Part shown: positions 24,674 to 31,272 of the stretch, in pieces | Layout: every line of letters starts with the position of its first letter | How positions within the stretch are numbered: the stretch's first letter is position 1 | From: Thermopolyspora flexuosa | GTDB lineage: Bacteria > Actinomycetota > Actinomycetes > Streptosporangiales > Streptosporangiaceae | Reading direction: 5' to 3' | Length of the DNA stretch: 64,000 nt | Assembly (NCBI RefSeq): GCF_006716785.1 | Contig: NZ_VFPQ01000001.1 | Location: forward strand, 2,914,001-2,978,000 | The notes under the pieces: model-generated | Seen by the model: the letters and a program-made list of their open reading frames with translations, nothing else | What the model was told of the DNA's origin: nothing | The model's database searches: none | Program-made: the position numbers and the translations under genes

Positions 24674-24879
24674 CCTCGGTGATCACGCCGTCGGTGATCG
24701 TCCCGGTGCGGGACGCCGAGCCGTACATCGGGGACACGCTCGCCTCGCTCGCCCGCAACGCGCGGCCGGGCCGCCCCCGCCCTCCGCAGCCCACCCCCGA
24801 ACCGTCCCCGCCGCCGCGGGCGGCCGACGCCCTCGCCCGCCTGCGCCGCCGCCTCGCCCCAGAGGGCTGGGGAGAATAG
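24670..24879 (+). pseudogene. Truncated GT2 glycosyltransferase N-terminus
   Basis: 69 codons starting with GTG that overlaps the previous stop (GTGA). The first 30 residues, VTSVITPSVIVPVRDAEPYI then GDTLASL, are the first beta-alpha unit of a family 2 glycosyltransferase. After LARNARP the frame turns into proline/arginine-rich sequence and ends, so the nucleotide-sugar and catalytic DxD parts are missing. The break lies just before the promoter of the Ro60/Y RNA island, as if that island had replaced the rest of the gene. Confidence 0.65.
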
Positions 24880-24882
24880 TTA

Positions 24883-24911
24883 TTGATCTACCGCCGGATT
24901 ACCGGTAAGGT
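24883..24911 (+). promoter_or_regulatory. Promoter leading into Y RNA A and rsr1
   Basis: TTGATC, 17 bp, TAAGGT: four of six matches to TTGACA with correct spacing, in a locally AT-rich stretch immediately after the GT2 remnant. A transcript would start near 24918 and read through Y RNA A into rsr1. Confidence 0.55.
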
Positions 24912-25104
24912 TTTCCGGCGTGTCCGGGGATGCGGAGGTTTCGACCCCTTTCCGCACGCGTGTGCCCACGCGTACGGAACGGCGTCGGCGCCTTCGCCGT
25001 CGCGGCACACCGGCGCCATCGCCTGGATGACGATGTCATCCCGCTCCGGGCGGCGGCCGGCTCGGCGGACGCCGCCGCCGTTCGTCCGGGGTGGGACGGG
25101 TACA

Positions 25105-25220
25105 TGGCACCTCCCGGTGCGCAGACAGCGGATACTTCGTGGTTCGACTCCGCGCAGGCCCACCCCTTGGGCCTGGCCCGTGGGGGCACTCCGCCGTCGA
25201 CTTGATCTCGGGAGGGCGAC
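25105..25220 (+). ncRNA. Y RNA A with reduced tRNA-like head, upstream of rsr1
   Basis: Lower stem CCTCCCG (25110-25116) with CGGGAGG (25209-25215); conserved GGTGCGCAG then, after 8 nt, TACTTC; upper stem 25124-25132 with 25190-25198 (8 of 9 pairs). The head holds a T-arm (25138-25154, loop TTCGACT), a 7-bp acceptor-like stem CAGGCCC/GGGCCTG (25155-25175) and a 4-bp D-arm-like hairpin (25176-25187). The 3' internal loop keeps TTGATCTC. It is a diverged duplicate of Y RNA D. No terminator follows, so it may be cut from the rsr1 leader. Ends are estimated. Confidence 0.8.
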
Positions 25221-25399
25221 CCATGACGGGCGCGCCCGGGGCGAGGTCGGCCGTTCGAAGCCGGTCCCGGCCCGGGCTCCCCGCCCGCGCCGCCCGACCG
25301 GCACGGCGGCCGTCCGCCTCGCCCCGGCGCCCGTACCGGTCCGCCCCTTCCCCGGCCGGGTGGTTCGCGAGCGATGAGGAAAGGGGGCCTTCGCCGGTC

Positions 25400-27025
25400 A
25401 TGGCGAAGTTCAATTCGCCGGCCACCCGGAGGGTGTCGGCCTCGCCGTCCGCCGGGGCGGCGGCGACCAGCCCGGTCCGGACCGAGGCGGTCCCGTCCAC
25501 CATCACGTACGAGGGCGCGCCCGGATACGCGCGGGACGCCAAGAGCGACCTGTTCGTGCTGGCCGTGTCGAACATGGTCGGCGAGGACGCCTTCTACGAG
25601 ACCGCGGACGAGCGCGACGAGCGGTTCCGCGGGCTCGTCCACCGGGTGGCGGTCGAGGACGTCGACTGGCTCGCCGGTTTCCTGCCGTGGCTGCGCACCG
25701 AGGCGAACATGCGCTCGGCCCCCATCGTCGCCGCCCTCGAGGCGGTCCGCGCGCGGCTCGCCGCGGGCCTGCACGGCCGCAACCGCGAGCTCGTGGCGAG
25801 CGTGCTGCAGCGCGCCGACGAGCCCGGCGAGGCCCTCGCCTACTGGACGTCCCGGTACGGCCGTGCCGTACCCAAGCCGGTCAAGCGCGGCATCGCCGAC
25901 GCGGTGCGGCGGCTCTACACCGAGCGCGCCCTGGTGAAGTACGACAGCGAGGCGCGCGCCTTCCGGTTCGGCGACGTGATCGAACTGACCCACCCGGCGC
26001 CCGCCCCGGACAAGCCGTGGCAGGGCGACCTGTTCGCGCACGCCATCGACCGGCGCCACGACCGCGACAACCCGATCCCGGCGTCGCTGCCCCTGCTGCG
26101 GGAGCGCGCCGAGCTGCTCGCGCTGCCGGTGGCCGAGCGCCGCGCCGCCCTCGCCGACCCCGACCGGCTCGCCCGGGCCGGCCTCACCTGGGAGGCGCTC
26201 GCCGGCTGGCTGCAGGGACCGCTCGACGCCGCCGCGTGGGAGGCGATCATCCCGTCGATGGGATACATGGCGCTGTTGCGCAACCTGCGCAACTTCGACC
26301 AGGCGGGCGTGCCGGACGAGGTGGCCGAGCGGGTCGCCGCGAAGCTGGCGGACCCGGAGGAGGTGGCGGCCTCCCGCCAGCTCCCGTACCGGTTCTTCTC
26401 GGCCCACCGGGCCGCGCCGTCGGCGCGGTGGCGGCCGGCGCTGGAGCGGGCGCTGGCACTCGCGACCCGCAACGTTCCGGAGCTCCCGGGGCGGACGCTG
26501 GTCCTCGTCGACACCTCGGGGTCGATGACGTGGTACACGGTTTCGCTGCGGTCAACGGTCATGCCGGTGCACTGCGCCGCGCTGTTCGGCGTGAGCCTCG
26601 CGGTACGCGGGGCCGAGGTGGACCTGTACGGCTTCGCCGACGGGGTGTTCGCGCACCCGATCGACCGCGACCGCGGGGTGCTCGAGCAGGTGGAGGAGTT
26701 CTCCCGGCGCATCGGCGAGGTCGGCCACGGCACCCGGATGGTGGACGCGGTGCGGGCGACCTACCGCGGCCACGACCGGGTCGTGCTGCTCACCGACATG
26801 CAGACGATGAGCGGCCGGTACGGCGCGGGCGTCGCCGACGTCGTCCCGCCGGACGTGCCGATCTACGGCTTCAACCTGACCGGCTACGCGCCCGCGGCGA
26901 TGCCCACCGGCCGGCGCAACCGGCACGAGCTCGGCGGCTTCTCCGACGCCACCTTCCGGCTCATCCCGCTGCTGGAGGCGGGCGAGAACGCGACCTGGCC
27001 CTGGCGGCCCGGCCCGGAGGCATGA
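25400..27025 (+). CDS. rsr: Ro60/TROVE RNA-binding ring protein, copy 1
   Basis: Orthologue of the Ro60 autoantigen: a HEAT-repeat ring (about residues 35-350) that binds Y RNA and misfolded RNA, closed by a von Willebrand A domain. The MIDAS motif DTSGS is at 371-375. Starts YEGAPGYARDAKSDLFVLAV, typical of bacterial TROVE proteins. 541 residues, close to the usual 530-540. I choose ATG 25400 because GAGGAAAGGGGG lies upstream and because rsr2 starts at the same MAKFN; the longer frame from 25091 would translate Y RNA A. In Deinococcus, Ro60 with Y RNA directs PNPase; a similar role here is inferred. Confidence 0.95.
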   Translation: MAKFNSPATRRVSASPSAGAAATSPVRTEAVPSTITYEGAPGYARDAKSDLFVLAVSNMVGEDAFYETADERDERFRGLVHRVAVEDVDWLAGFLPWLRTEANMRSAPIVAALEAVRARLAAGLHGRNRELVASVLQRADEPGEALAYWTSRYGRAVPKPVKRGIADAVRRLYTERALVKYDSEARAFRFGDVIELTHPAPAPDKPWQGDLFAHAIDRRHDRDNPIPASLPLLRERAELLALPVAERRAALADPDRLARAGLTWEALAGWLQGPLDAAAWEAIIPSMGYMALLRNLRNFDQAGVPDEVAERVAAKLADPEEVAASRQLPYRFFSAHRAAPSARWRPALERALALATRNVPELPGRTLVLVDTSGSMTWYTVSLRSTVMPVHCAALFGVSLAVRGAEVDLYGFADGVFAHPIDRDRGVLEQVEEFSRRIGEVGHGTRMVDAVRATYRGHDRVVLLTDMQTMSGRYGAGVADVVPPDVPIYGFNLTGYAPAAMPTGRRNRHELGGFSDATFRLIPLLEAGENATWPWRPGPEA

Positions 27026-27270
27026 ACCCGCGATATCGCCGCCCACGTCGCGCAGCGGCCCGGGCCGCTGCCTCGGTCGGCGGCGGCCGTGGTCGCCTGG
27101 CTGATCTCCGCCGCCCCGCCTCCGGCAGGCCACCGGCAGAGCGGCGGCCGGCCGGGGGCCGTTGCCGGGCATGACCCGGTCACCGGGGCCGTCGGCGGGA
27201 GGGAATGCGGCCCCGGCGCATCCGTGCCCGGCCGAAAGGGCACGCCAATGGAAAACAATCGGGCGAAAAT

Positions 27271-27303
27271 CGGATGCGCCAGGGAGATCCACGGCGCTAA
27301 CGT
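27271..27303 (+). promoter_or_regulatory. Promoter element of Y RNA B
   Basis: GAAAATCGGATGCGC (27265-27279), 18 bp, then TAACGT (27298-27303). The same CGGATGCGC block preceded by an A-run, followed by TAAAGT at 17 bp, stands before Y RNA C. The shared block is not a housekeeping -35, so a dedicated sigma factor or activator is possible. Confidence 0.5.
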
Positions 27304-27310
27304 CGTCATC

Positions 27311-27460
27311 GAAAAAGCGCTTCCCGGTGCGCAGGTGACGGGTACTTCTGGGACCAGAAGGTCGCAGGTTCGAATCCTGTTCACTCGTCCGAGTGGTAGC
27401 TCAGTGTGGCAGAGCATCTGGCTATTCAACCCCCGCCACCGCCCTGAGCTCGGGGAGTCG
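27311..27460 (+). ncRNA. Y RNA B carrying a circularly permuted tRNA (YrlA-like)
   Basis: Y stem: CTTCCCG (27320-27326) with CGGGGAG (27451-27457), GGTGCGCAG-N8-TACTTC, and upper stem 27334-27342 with 27432-27440. The insert reads as a tRNA opened at the anticodon loop: anticodon-stem strand CCAGA (27354-27358), variable AGGTC, T-arm (27364-27380, loop TTCGAAT), acceptor strand TCACTC, a GTCC loop, acceptor strand GAGTGG (27391-27396), TA, D-arm GCTC-AGTGTGGCA-GAGC (27399-27415), A, and TCTGG (27417-27421) pairing back to CCAGA. All tRNA arms are thus present in permuted order. A strong terminator follows. Ends are estimated. Confidence 0.85.
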
Positions 27461-27462
27461 CG

Positions 27463-27505
27463 CGACGGCGCCCGCGCCTTCGGGGAGCGGGCGCCGTCGT
27501 GCTGT
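27463..27505 (+). terminator. Terminator of Y RNA B
   Basis: A 13-bp perfect stem (27463-27475 with 27487-27499) with an 11-nt loop, followed by TGCTGTTTC. It starts 6 nt after the Y RNA lower stem, which supports B as an independent small RNA. Confidence 0.75.
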
Positions 27506-27721
27506 TTCGCGCCGCCGCGCGACACGCGTTTTCCCGGGTACGGCCCGGCGACCGGCACCGGGCGGCCACCGCCGTTCTCGCCCCGGCGACGAACGCACGA
27601 TGGCCTGCGCGGACGCCCGCGCCCCCCGAGCCCGGCCCCGCGACTCTTGCCTGCGGCGCCGACCGGCGATCCCCCACGGTGAACGCGGTGGAAAACGTCC
27701 GATCCCGGCCGGCCGAAAAAA
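27506..27721. other. Spacer between Y RNAs B and C
   Basis: About 215 bp, very GC-rich, no supported gene. Its right end holds CCGGCCGAAAAAACGG leading into the promoter element of Y RNA C. Confidence 0.4.
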
Positions 27722-27753
27722 CGGATGCGCGAAGCCGGCCCCATCCGTAAAGT
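27722..27753 (+). promoter_or_regulatory. Promoter element of Y RNA C
   Basis: CGGATGCGC (27722-27730) preceded by six A, 17 bp, then TAAAGT (27748-27753). Transcription 7 nt later would begin exactly at the first base of the Y stem (27761). The block also forms an inverted repeat, ACGGATG (27721-27727) with CATCCGT (27742-27748). Confidence 0.5.
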
Positions 27754-27760
27754 GATCAGC

Positions 27761-27837
27761 GTGCCCCAGGTGCGAAGGCGCCGGTTACTTCTCCTTCTTG
27801 AAAAACAAACCGGATGCCGACCCGAACTCTGGGGCAC
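27761..27837 (+). ncRNA. Y RNA C, compact form without tRNA-like head
   Basis: Lower stem GTGCCCCAG (27761-27769) pairs perfectly with CTGGGGCAC (27829-27837). The conserved GGTGCGAAG-N8-TACTTC follows, and the upper stem GGCGCCGGTT (27777-27786) pairs with AACCGGATGCC (27808-27818) with one bulged A. The apical loop is only about 21 nt. The 3' internal loop has CCCGAACTC, like CCCGATCTC in Y RNA D. This is a minimal Ro-binding stem of about 77 nt. It corresponds to the shorter class of bacterial Y RNAs that lack tRNA mimicry. Confidence 0.8.
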
Positions 27838-27897
27838 CCCATCCGGTTGACGACGACTCGAAACCTCGCCCCGAGGCGCGGCGGCGAACGGAATCAT

Positions 27898-27926
27898 CGG
27901 GTCACGTATTCGAATCCCGGTCCACC
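27898..27926 (+). other. tRNA 3'-end-like fragment
   Basis: TTCGAATCCCGGTCCACC (27909-27926) reads like a T-loop, acceptor strand and CCA of a tRNA, but the T-stem 5' side is poor (CGGG 14 nt upstream of CCCG) and no D-arm or anticodon arm precedes it. It lies between Y RNAs C and D. It may be a decayed Y RNA head or a tRNA-end scar left by insertion. Confidence 0.35.
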
Positions 27927-27992
27927 GGCGGTTCGGACGGTGCCCGAGAAAAACGCCGTTCGCACGCCCCGGACTCGGGACGGGAAATGAGC

Positions 27993-28110
27993 ATGGCACC
28001 TCCCGGTGCGAAGACCGCGGTTACTTCGTGGTTCGACTCCGCGCAGGCCCGCCCATGGGCCTGGGCCCGTTGGGGGCGTAACCGCGGTCGGCCCGATCTC
28101 GGGAGGGACC
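27993..28110 (+). ncRNA. Y RNA D with reduced tRNA-like head, upstream of rsr2
   Basis: Lower stem CCTCCCG (27999-28005) with CGGGAGG (28100-28106). Upper stem GACCGCGGTTAC (28013-28024) pairs perfectly over 12 bp with GTAACCGCGGTC (28078-28089). Between them: T-arm 28027-28043 with loop TTCGACT, 7-bp acceptor-like stem CAGGCCC/GGGCCTG (28044-28063) with a 6-nt loop, and D-arm-like GCCC-GTTGG-GGGC (28065-28077). GGTGCGAAG-N8-TACTTC is intact. Compared with Y RNA A, the pair T28021-A28081 becomes A-T, a compensatory change supporting the fold. No terminator before rsr2. Ends are estimated. Confidence 0.85.
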
Positions 28111-28165
28111 ACCGCCCTCCCTGCCATGTCACCGGCGACGACCAGCGGAAAGGAGGGCTTCAGCG

Positions 28166-29749
28166 ATGGCAAAGTTCAACAAGGTCGGCACCAAGGCGTC
28201 CGTGTCCAGCCCGGTCCGGACCGAGCGGGTCCCGTCCGGCCGCACGCACGAGGGCGCGCCCGGGTACGCGCGTGACGCCAAGAGCGAGCTCTTCCTGCTG
28301 GCCGTGTCGAACATGGTCGGGGAGGACACCTTCTACGAGCGGGCGCACCACCGCGACGCGCGGTTCCGCGACCTGGTCCACCAAGTGGCGGTGGAGGACG
28401 TGGAGTGGCTCGCCGGGTTCCTGCCGTGGCTGCGCACCGAGGCGAACATGCGCTCCGCGCCGATCGTCGCCGCGCTCGAGGCGGTCGCGGCCCGGCTCGC
28501 GCTCGGGCTGCACGGCGGCAACCGGCGGCTCGTGGCGAGCGTGCTGCAGCGGGCCGACGAGCCGGGCGAGGCGCTGGCGTACTGGACGGCGAACCACGGC
28601 CGTGCCGTACCCAAGCCGGTGAAGCGGGGCATCGCGGACGCGGTGCGCCGCCTGTACAACGAGCGTTCGCTGCTCAAGTACGACGGTGACACGCGCGCCT
28701 TCCGGTTCGCCGACGTGATCGAGCTGACCCACCCGGCGCCGGCTCCGGACAAGCCGTGGCAGGGTGACCTGTTCGCGCACGCCCTCGACCGGCGCCACGA
28801 GCGGGACAAGCCGATCCCGCGGTCGCTGCGCGTGCTGCGGGAGCGGGCCGAGCTGATGGCGCTGCCGGTGGCCGAGCGCCGCGCCGCCCTCGCCGACGTG
28901 GACCGCCTGGCCCGGGCCGGCATCACCTGGGAGGCGCTCGCCGGCTGGCTGCAGGGACCGCTCGACGCCGAGGCGTGGTGCGCGGTGATCCCGTCGATGG
29001 GGTACATGGCGCTGCTGCGCAACCTGCGGAACTTCGACCAGGCGGGCGTCCCGGACGAGGTGGCCGAGCGGGTCGCGGCGAAGCTCGCCGACCCCGGCGA
29101 GGTGGCGCGCTCCCGGCAGCTGCCGTTCCGGTTCCTCACCGCCTACCGCAACGCGCCGTCGCTGCGGTGGGGGCACGCGCTGGACCGGGCGCTGCGGCTG
29201 GCGACCGGCAACATCCCGGCGTTCGGCGGGCGCACGCTGGTGCTGGTGGACACCTCGGCGTCGATGTCCTGCGGCGCGGTGTCGGCGCGCTCGTCGGTGC
29301 GGCCGGTGGAGGCCGCGGCGCTGTTCGGCGTCGCCCTCGCCGCCCGGGGCGCGAACGTGGACCTGTACGGCTTCGCCGACGACGTGTTCGAGCACGGGGT
29401 GGTGCGCGGCGGCTCGGTGCTCAAGCAGGTCGACGAGTTCTGCAGGCGCATCGGCGAGGTCGGCCACGGCACGCGGATCGCCGACGCGCTGCGGCGGACC
29501 TACCGCGGCCACGACCGCGTCGTGGTCTTCACCGACATGCAGACCATGACCGGCCACCACGGCCTGGAGGTCACCGACGCGGTCCCGGCGCACGTGCCGC
29601 TGTACGGCTTCAACCTGGTCGGCTACAAGCACGCGATGATGCCGACCGGCGCGCGCAACCGGCACGAGATCGGCGGCTTCTCCGACGCGACGTTCCGCCT
29701 GATCCCCCTGCTGGAGGCGGGCGAGAACGCGCGGTGGCCGTGGCTGTGA
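28166..29749 (+). CDS. rsr: Ro60/TROVE RNA-binding ring protein, copy 2
   Basis: 527-residue paralogue of copy 1, alike along the whole length (ALEAV...RL, VPKPVKRGIADAVRRLY, PDKPWQGDLFAHA, WLQGPLDA.AW). The von Willebrand domain MIDAS is DTSAS (362-366), with Ala in place of Gly. The N-terminus is 10-14 residues shorter than in copy 1. ATG 28166 follows GGAAAGGAGGG. It is preceded by Y RNA D just as copy 1 is preceded by Y RNA A, so the RNA-gene pair was duplicated as a unit. Homo- or heteromeric function is not known. Confidence 0.95.
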   Translation: MAKFNKVGTKASVSSPVRTERVPSGRTHEGAPGYARDAKSELFLLAVSNMVGEDTFYERAHHRDARFRDLVHQVAVEDVEWLAGFLPWLRTEANMRSAPIVAALEAVAARLALGLHGGNRRLVASVLQRADEPGEALAYWTANHGRAVPKPVKRGIADAVRRLYNERSLLKYDGDTRAFRFADVIELTHPAPAPDKPWQGDLFAHALDRRHERDKPIPRSLRVLRERAELMALPVAERRAALADVDRLARAGITWEALAGWLQGPLDAEAWCAVIPSMGYMALLRNLRNFDQAGVPDEVAERVAAKLADPGEVARSRQLPFRFLTAYRNAPSLRWGHALDRALRLATGNIPAFGGRTLVLVDTSASMSCGAVSARSSVRPVEAAALFGVALAARGANVDLYGFADDVFEHGVVRGGSVLKQVDEFCRRIGEVGHGTRIADALRRTYRGHDRVVVFTDMQTMTGHHGLEVTDAVPAHVPLYGFNLVGYKHAMMPTGARNRHEIGGFSDATFRLIPLLEAGENARWPWL

Positions 29750-29812
29750 CGCGCGCCCGCCCCGGGTGCGCGCCGGATCGGCGGGCCGCCTGAGGTAGCG
29801 CCCTCACAAGGA

Positions 29813-29845
29813 GCGCCCCTCCCCCGGACACCGGGGGAGGGGCGC
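29813..29845 (+). terminator. Terminator after rsr2
   Basis: A 15-bp perfect stem (29813-29827 with 29831-29845) with an ACA loop, about 60 bp after the rsr2 stop. No T-run. Confidence 0.75.
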
Positions 29846-30295
29846 ACCCATGTCCGCCGGGCGGGAGGCATCGAAACGCCCGGGGCCCGCGCCGGTACGG
29901 CGGCGCGTATGGAAAGGCCCACCACCCGATATCGGACCGTGCCCGTTCCGTGTCCGCTTCATGTCCGTCCCGTGGCTGATTCGTGGTAATTCCGATCCGG
30001 CCTCCGGCACGCGAACGGAAGCCGTGACAAAAGTCACTTGTCCCGGCGTACCCGGCATCCCGCCACGCCGCCCCGCCACCGCCCGGATGCTCCCCTTCGC
30101 GGCGGCCGCCGGCAGCCCGCCGTACCCCCGCTGACCTGGTATTCTCCGCCTGCCCGCAAGCGGAGACCCGACGACCGCCGGCCGTCCGGCCACCTGCTAC
30201 CATGACCGCCGTGCCGTCCGATCATATCCGCGCAATTCGCGAATACGGTCCGGACGCAGATAACGCGACGCAGCACGCGGTCGCCGGTCAAATTC
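29846..30295. other. Intergenic region after rsr2
   Basis: About 450 bp with no supported gene. It contains a small hairpin GTGAC-AAAA-GTCAC near 30023 and is less GC-rich than its surroundings toward the right end. No further GGTGCGMAG Y-RNA signature was found here. Confidence 0.4.
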
Positions 30296-30323
30296 CTGAC
30301 ACGCGGCTTACGCGGGGTAAATC
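30296..30323 (+). promoter_or_regulatory. Weak candidate promoter of the membrane protein gene
   Basis: CTGACA, 16 bp, TAAATC, ending 36 bp before the GTG start. The -10 match is poor. Confidence 0.25.
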
Positions 30324-30359
30324 AGGTAGGCGAACTCAATAAATAAAATGGAGGCCGGT

Positions 30360-31166
30360 GTGAGCCAGACGATGGCGGAAGGAACACCGAGAACCCGCGC
30401 CCAGATCAAGGAGCGCACCCTTCGCACCGACCGGTGGTGGCGAAGCCCCCTGGTGGTATTCCTGGCCCTGACGCTCTGGCTCCTGTACGGCCTGGTCAGG
30501 ACCAGCTCGCAGAAGTACTACTTCGTGGAGGGGTACGGCTACCTGACCCCGTTCTCCTCCCCGTGCGTGAGCGCGTCCTGCGTGCCGGGCGCCCGCCACT
30601 TCGGCACCTGGCTGCCCGAGTTCCCGCCGCTGCTCCCCTACGGCATCCTCGCGCTCGGCTTCCTGCTCGGCTTCCGGCTCACCTGCTACTACTACCGCCG
30701 GGCCTACTACCGGGCCTTCTGGCTCTCCCCGCCCGCCTGCGCCGTCCGCGAGCCGCACGGCAAGTACACGGGCGAGACCCGGTTCCCGCTCATCATGCAG
30801 AACCTGCACCGCTACTTCTTCTACGCGGCGGTGGTCATCTCGATCGTCAACACCTACGACGCCGTCGTCGCGTTCTTCGGTGACAACGGGTTCCAGATGG
30901 GGCTGGGCAACCTGATCCTGCTCGGCAACGTCGTCCTGCTGTGGTGCTACACCCTGTCGTGCCACTCCTGCCGGCACATCACCGGCGGCCGGCTCAACTC
31001 GTTCTCCCGGCACCCGGTCCGCTACCGGATCTGGACCTTCATCTCCCGGCTCAACGCCCGGCACATGGAGCTCGCCTGGATCACCCTGGGCACGCTGCTC
31101 ATCACCGACCTCTACATCGCCCTGCTGTCCGCCGGCGTGATCAGCGACCTGCGGTTCATCAACTGA
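30360..31166 (+). CDS. Polytopic membrane protein, possibly respiratory-associated
   Basis: About 268 residues with some five hydrophobic segments (near 30-50, 95-115, 150-175, 185-200, 240-260 of the protein). Conserved-looking blocks are TCYYYRRAYYRAFWLSPPAC, EPHGKYTGETRFPL and a Cys/His-rich CYTLSCHSCRHITGGRLNSF. From memory, similar proteins accompany succinate dehydrogenase/fumarate reductase genes in actinomycetes and resemble their haem-b anchor, but no sdh gene is here. GTG 30360 is chosen because GGAGG ends 5 bp before it; ATG 30348 would include the ribosome site. Confidence 0.6.
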   Translation: MSQTMAEGTPRTRAQIKERTLRTDRWWRSPLVVFLALTLWLLYGLVRTSSQKYYFVEGYGYLTPFSSPCVSASCVPGARHFGTWLPEFPPLLPYGILALGFLLGFRLTCYYYRRAYYRAFWLSPPACAVREPHGKYTGETRFPLIMQNLHRYFFYAAVVISIVNTYDAVVAFFGDNGFQMGLGNLILLGNVVLLWCYTLSCHSCRHITGGRLNSFSRHPVRYRIWTFISRLNARHMELAWITLGTLLITDLYIALLSAGVISDLRFIN

Positions 31167-31194
31167 CCTCCCGCCCTTCCCGGGCACACGAAAC

Positions 31195-31223
31195 GGGGCG
31201 GCACCGGAACCCGGTGCCGCCCC
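31195..31223. terminator. Bidirectional terminator between convergent genes
   Basis: A 13-bp perfect stem (31195-31207 with 31211-31223) with an AAC loop. It separates the membrane protein gene from the convergent glycosyltransferase gene. Confidence 0.75.
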
Positions 31224-31272
31224 CGCTTGTGTCCGCGGTTCTCCTACCGCCCGCGACGGGCGGGCGCGGCTC

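Noticed and set aside
25091-25399. In-frame N-terminal extension of rsr1
   Set aside because: It would translate Y RNA A; the paralogue starts at the same MAKFN with a clear ribosome site.
27354-27421. A normal tRNA gene
   Set aside because: The arms are in permuted order, the acceptor stem is closed by a loop and there is no anticodon loop.
27721-27748. Minus-strand intrinsic terminator ACGGATG/CATCCGT followed by T6
   Set aside because: No minus-strand gene upstream to end; the sequence is better explained as the promoter block of Y RNA C.
29846-30347. A fifth Y RNA after rsr2
   Set aside because: No GGTGCGMAG or TACTTC signature and no two-helix stem found.
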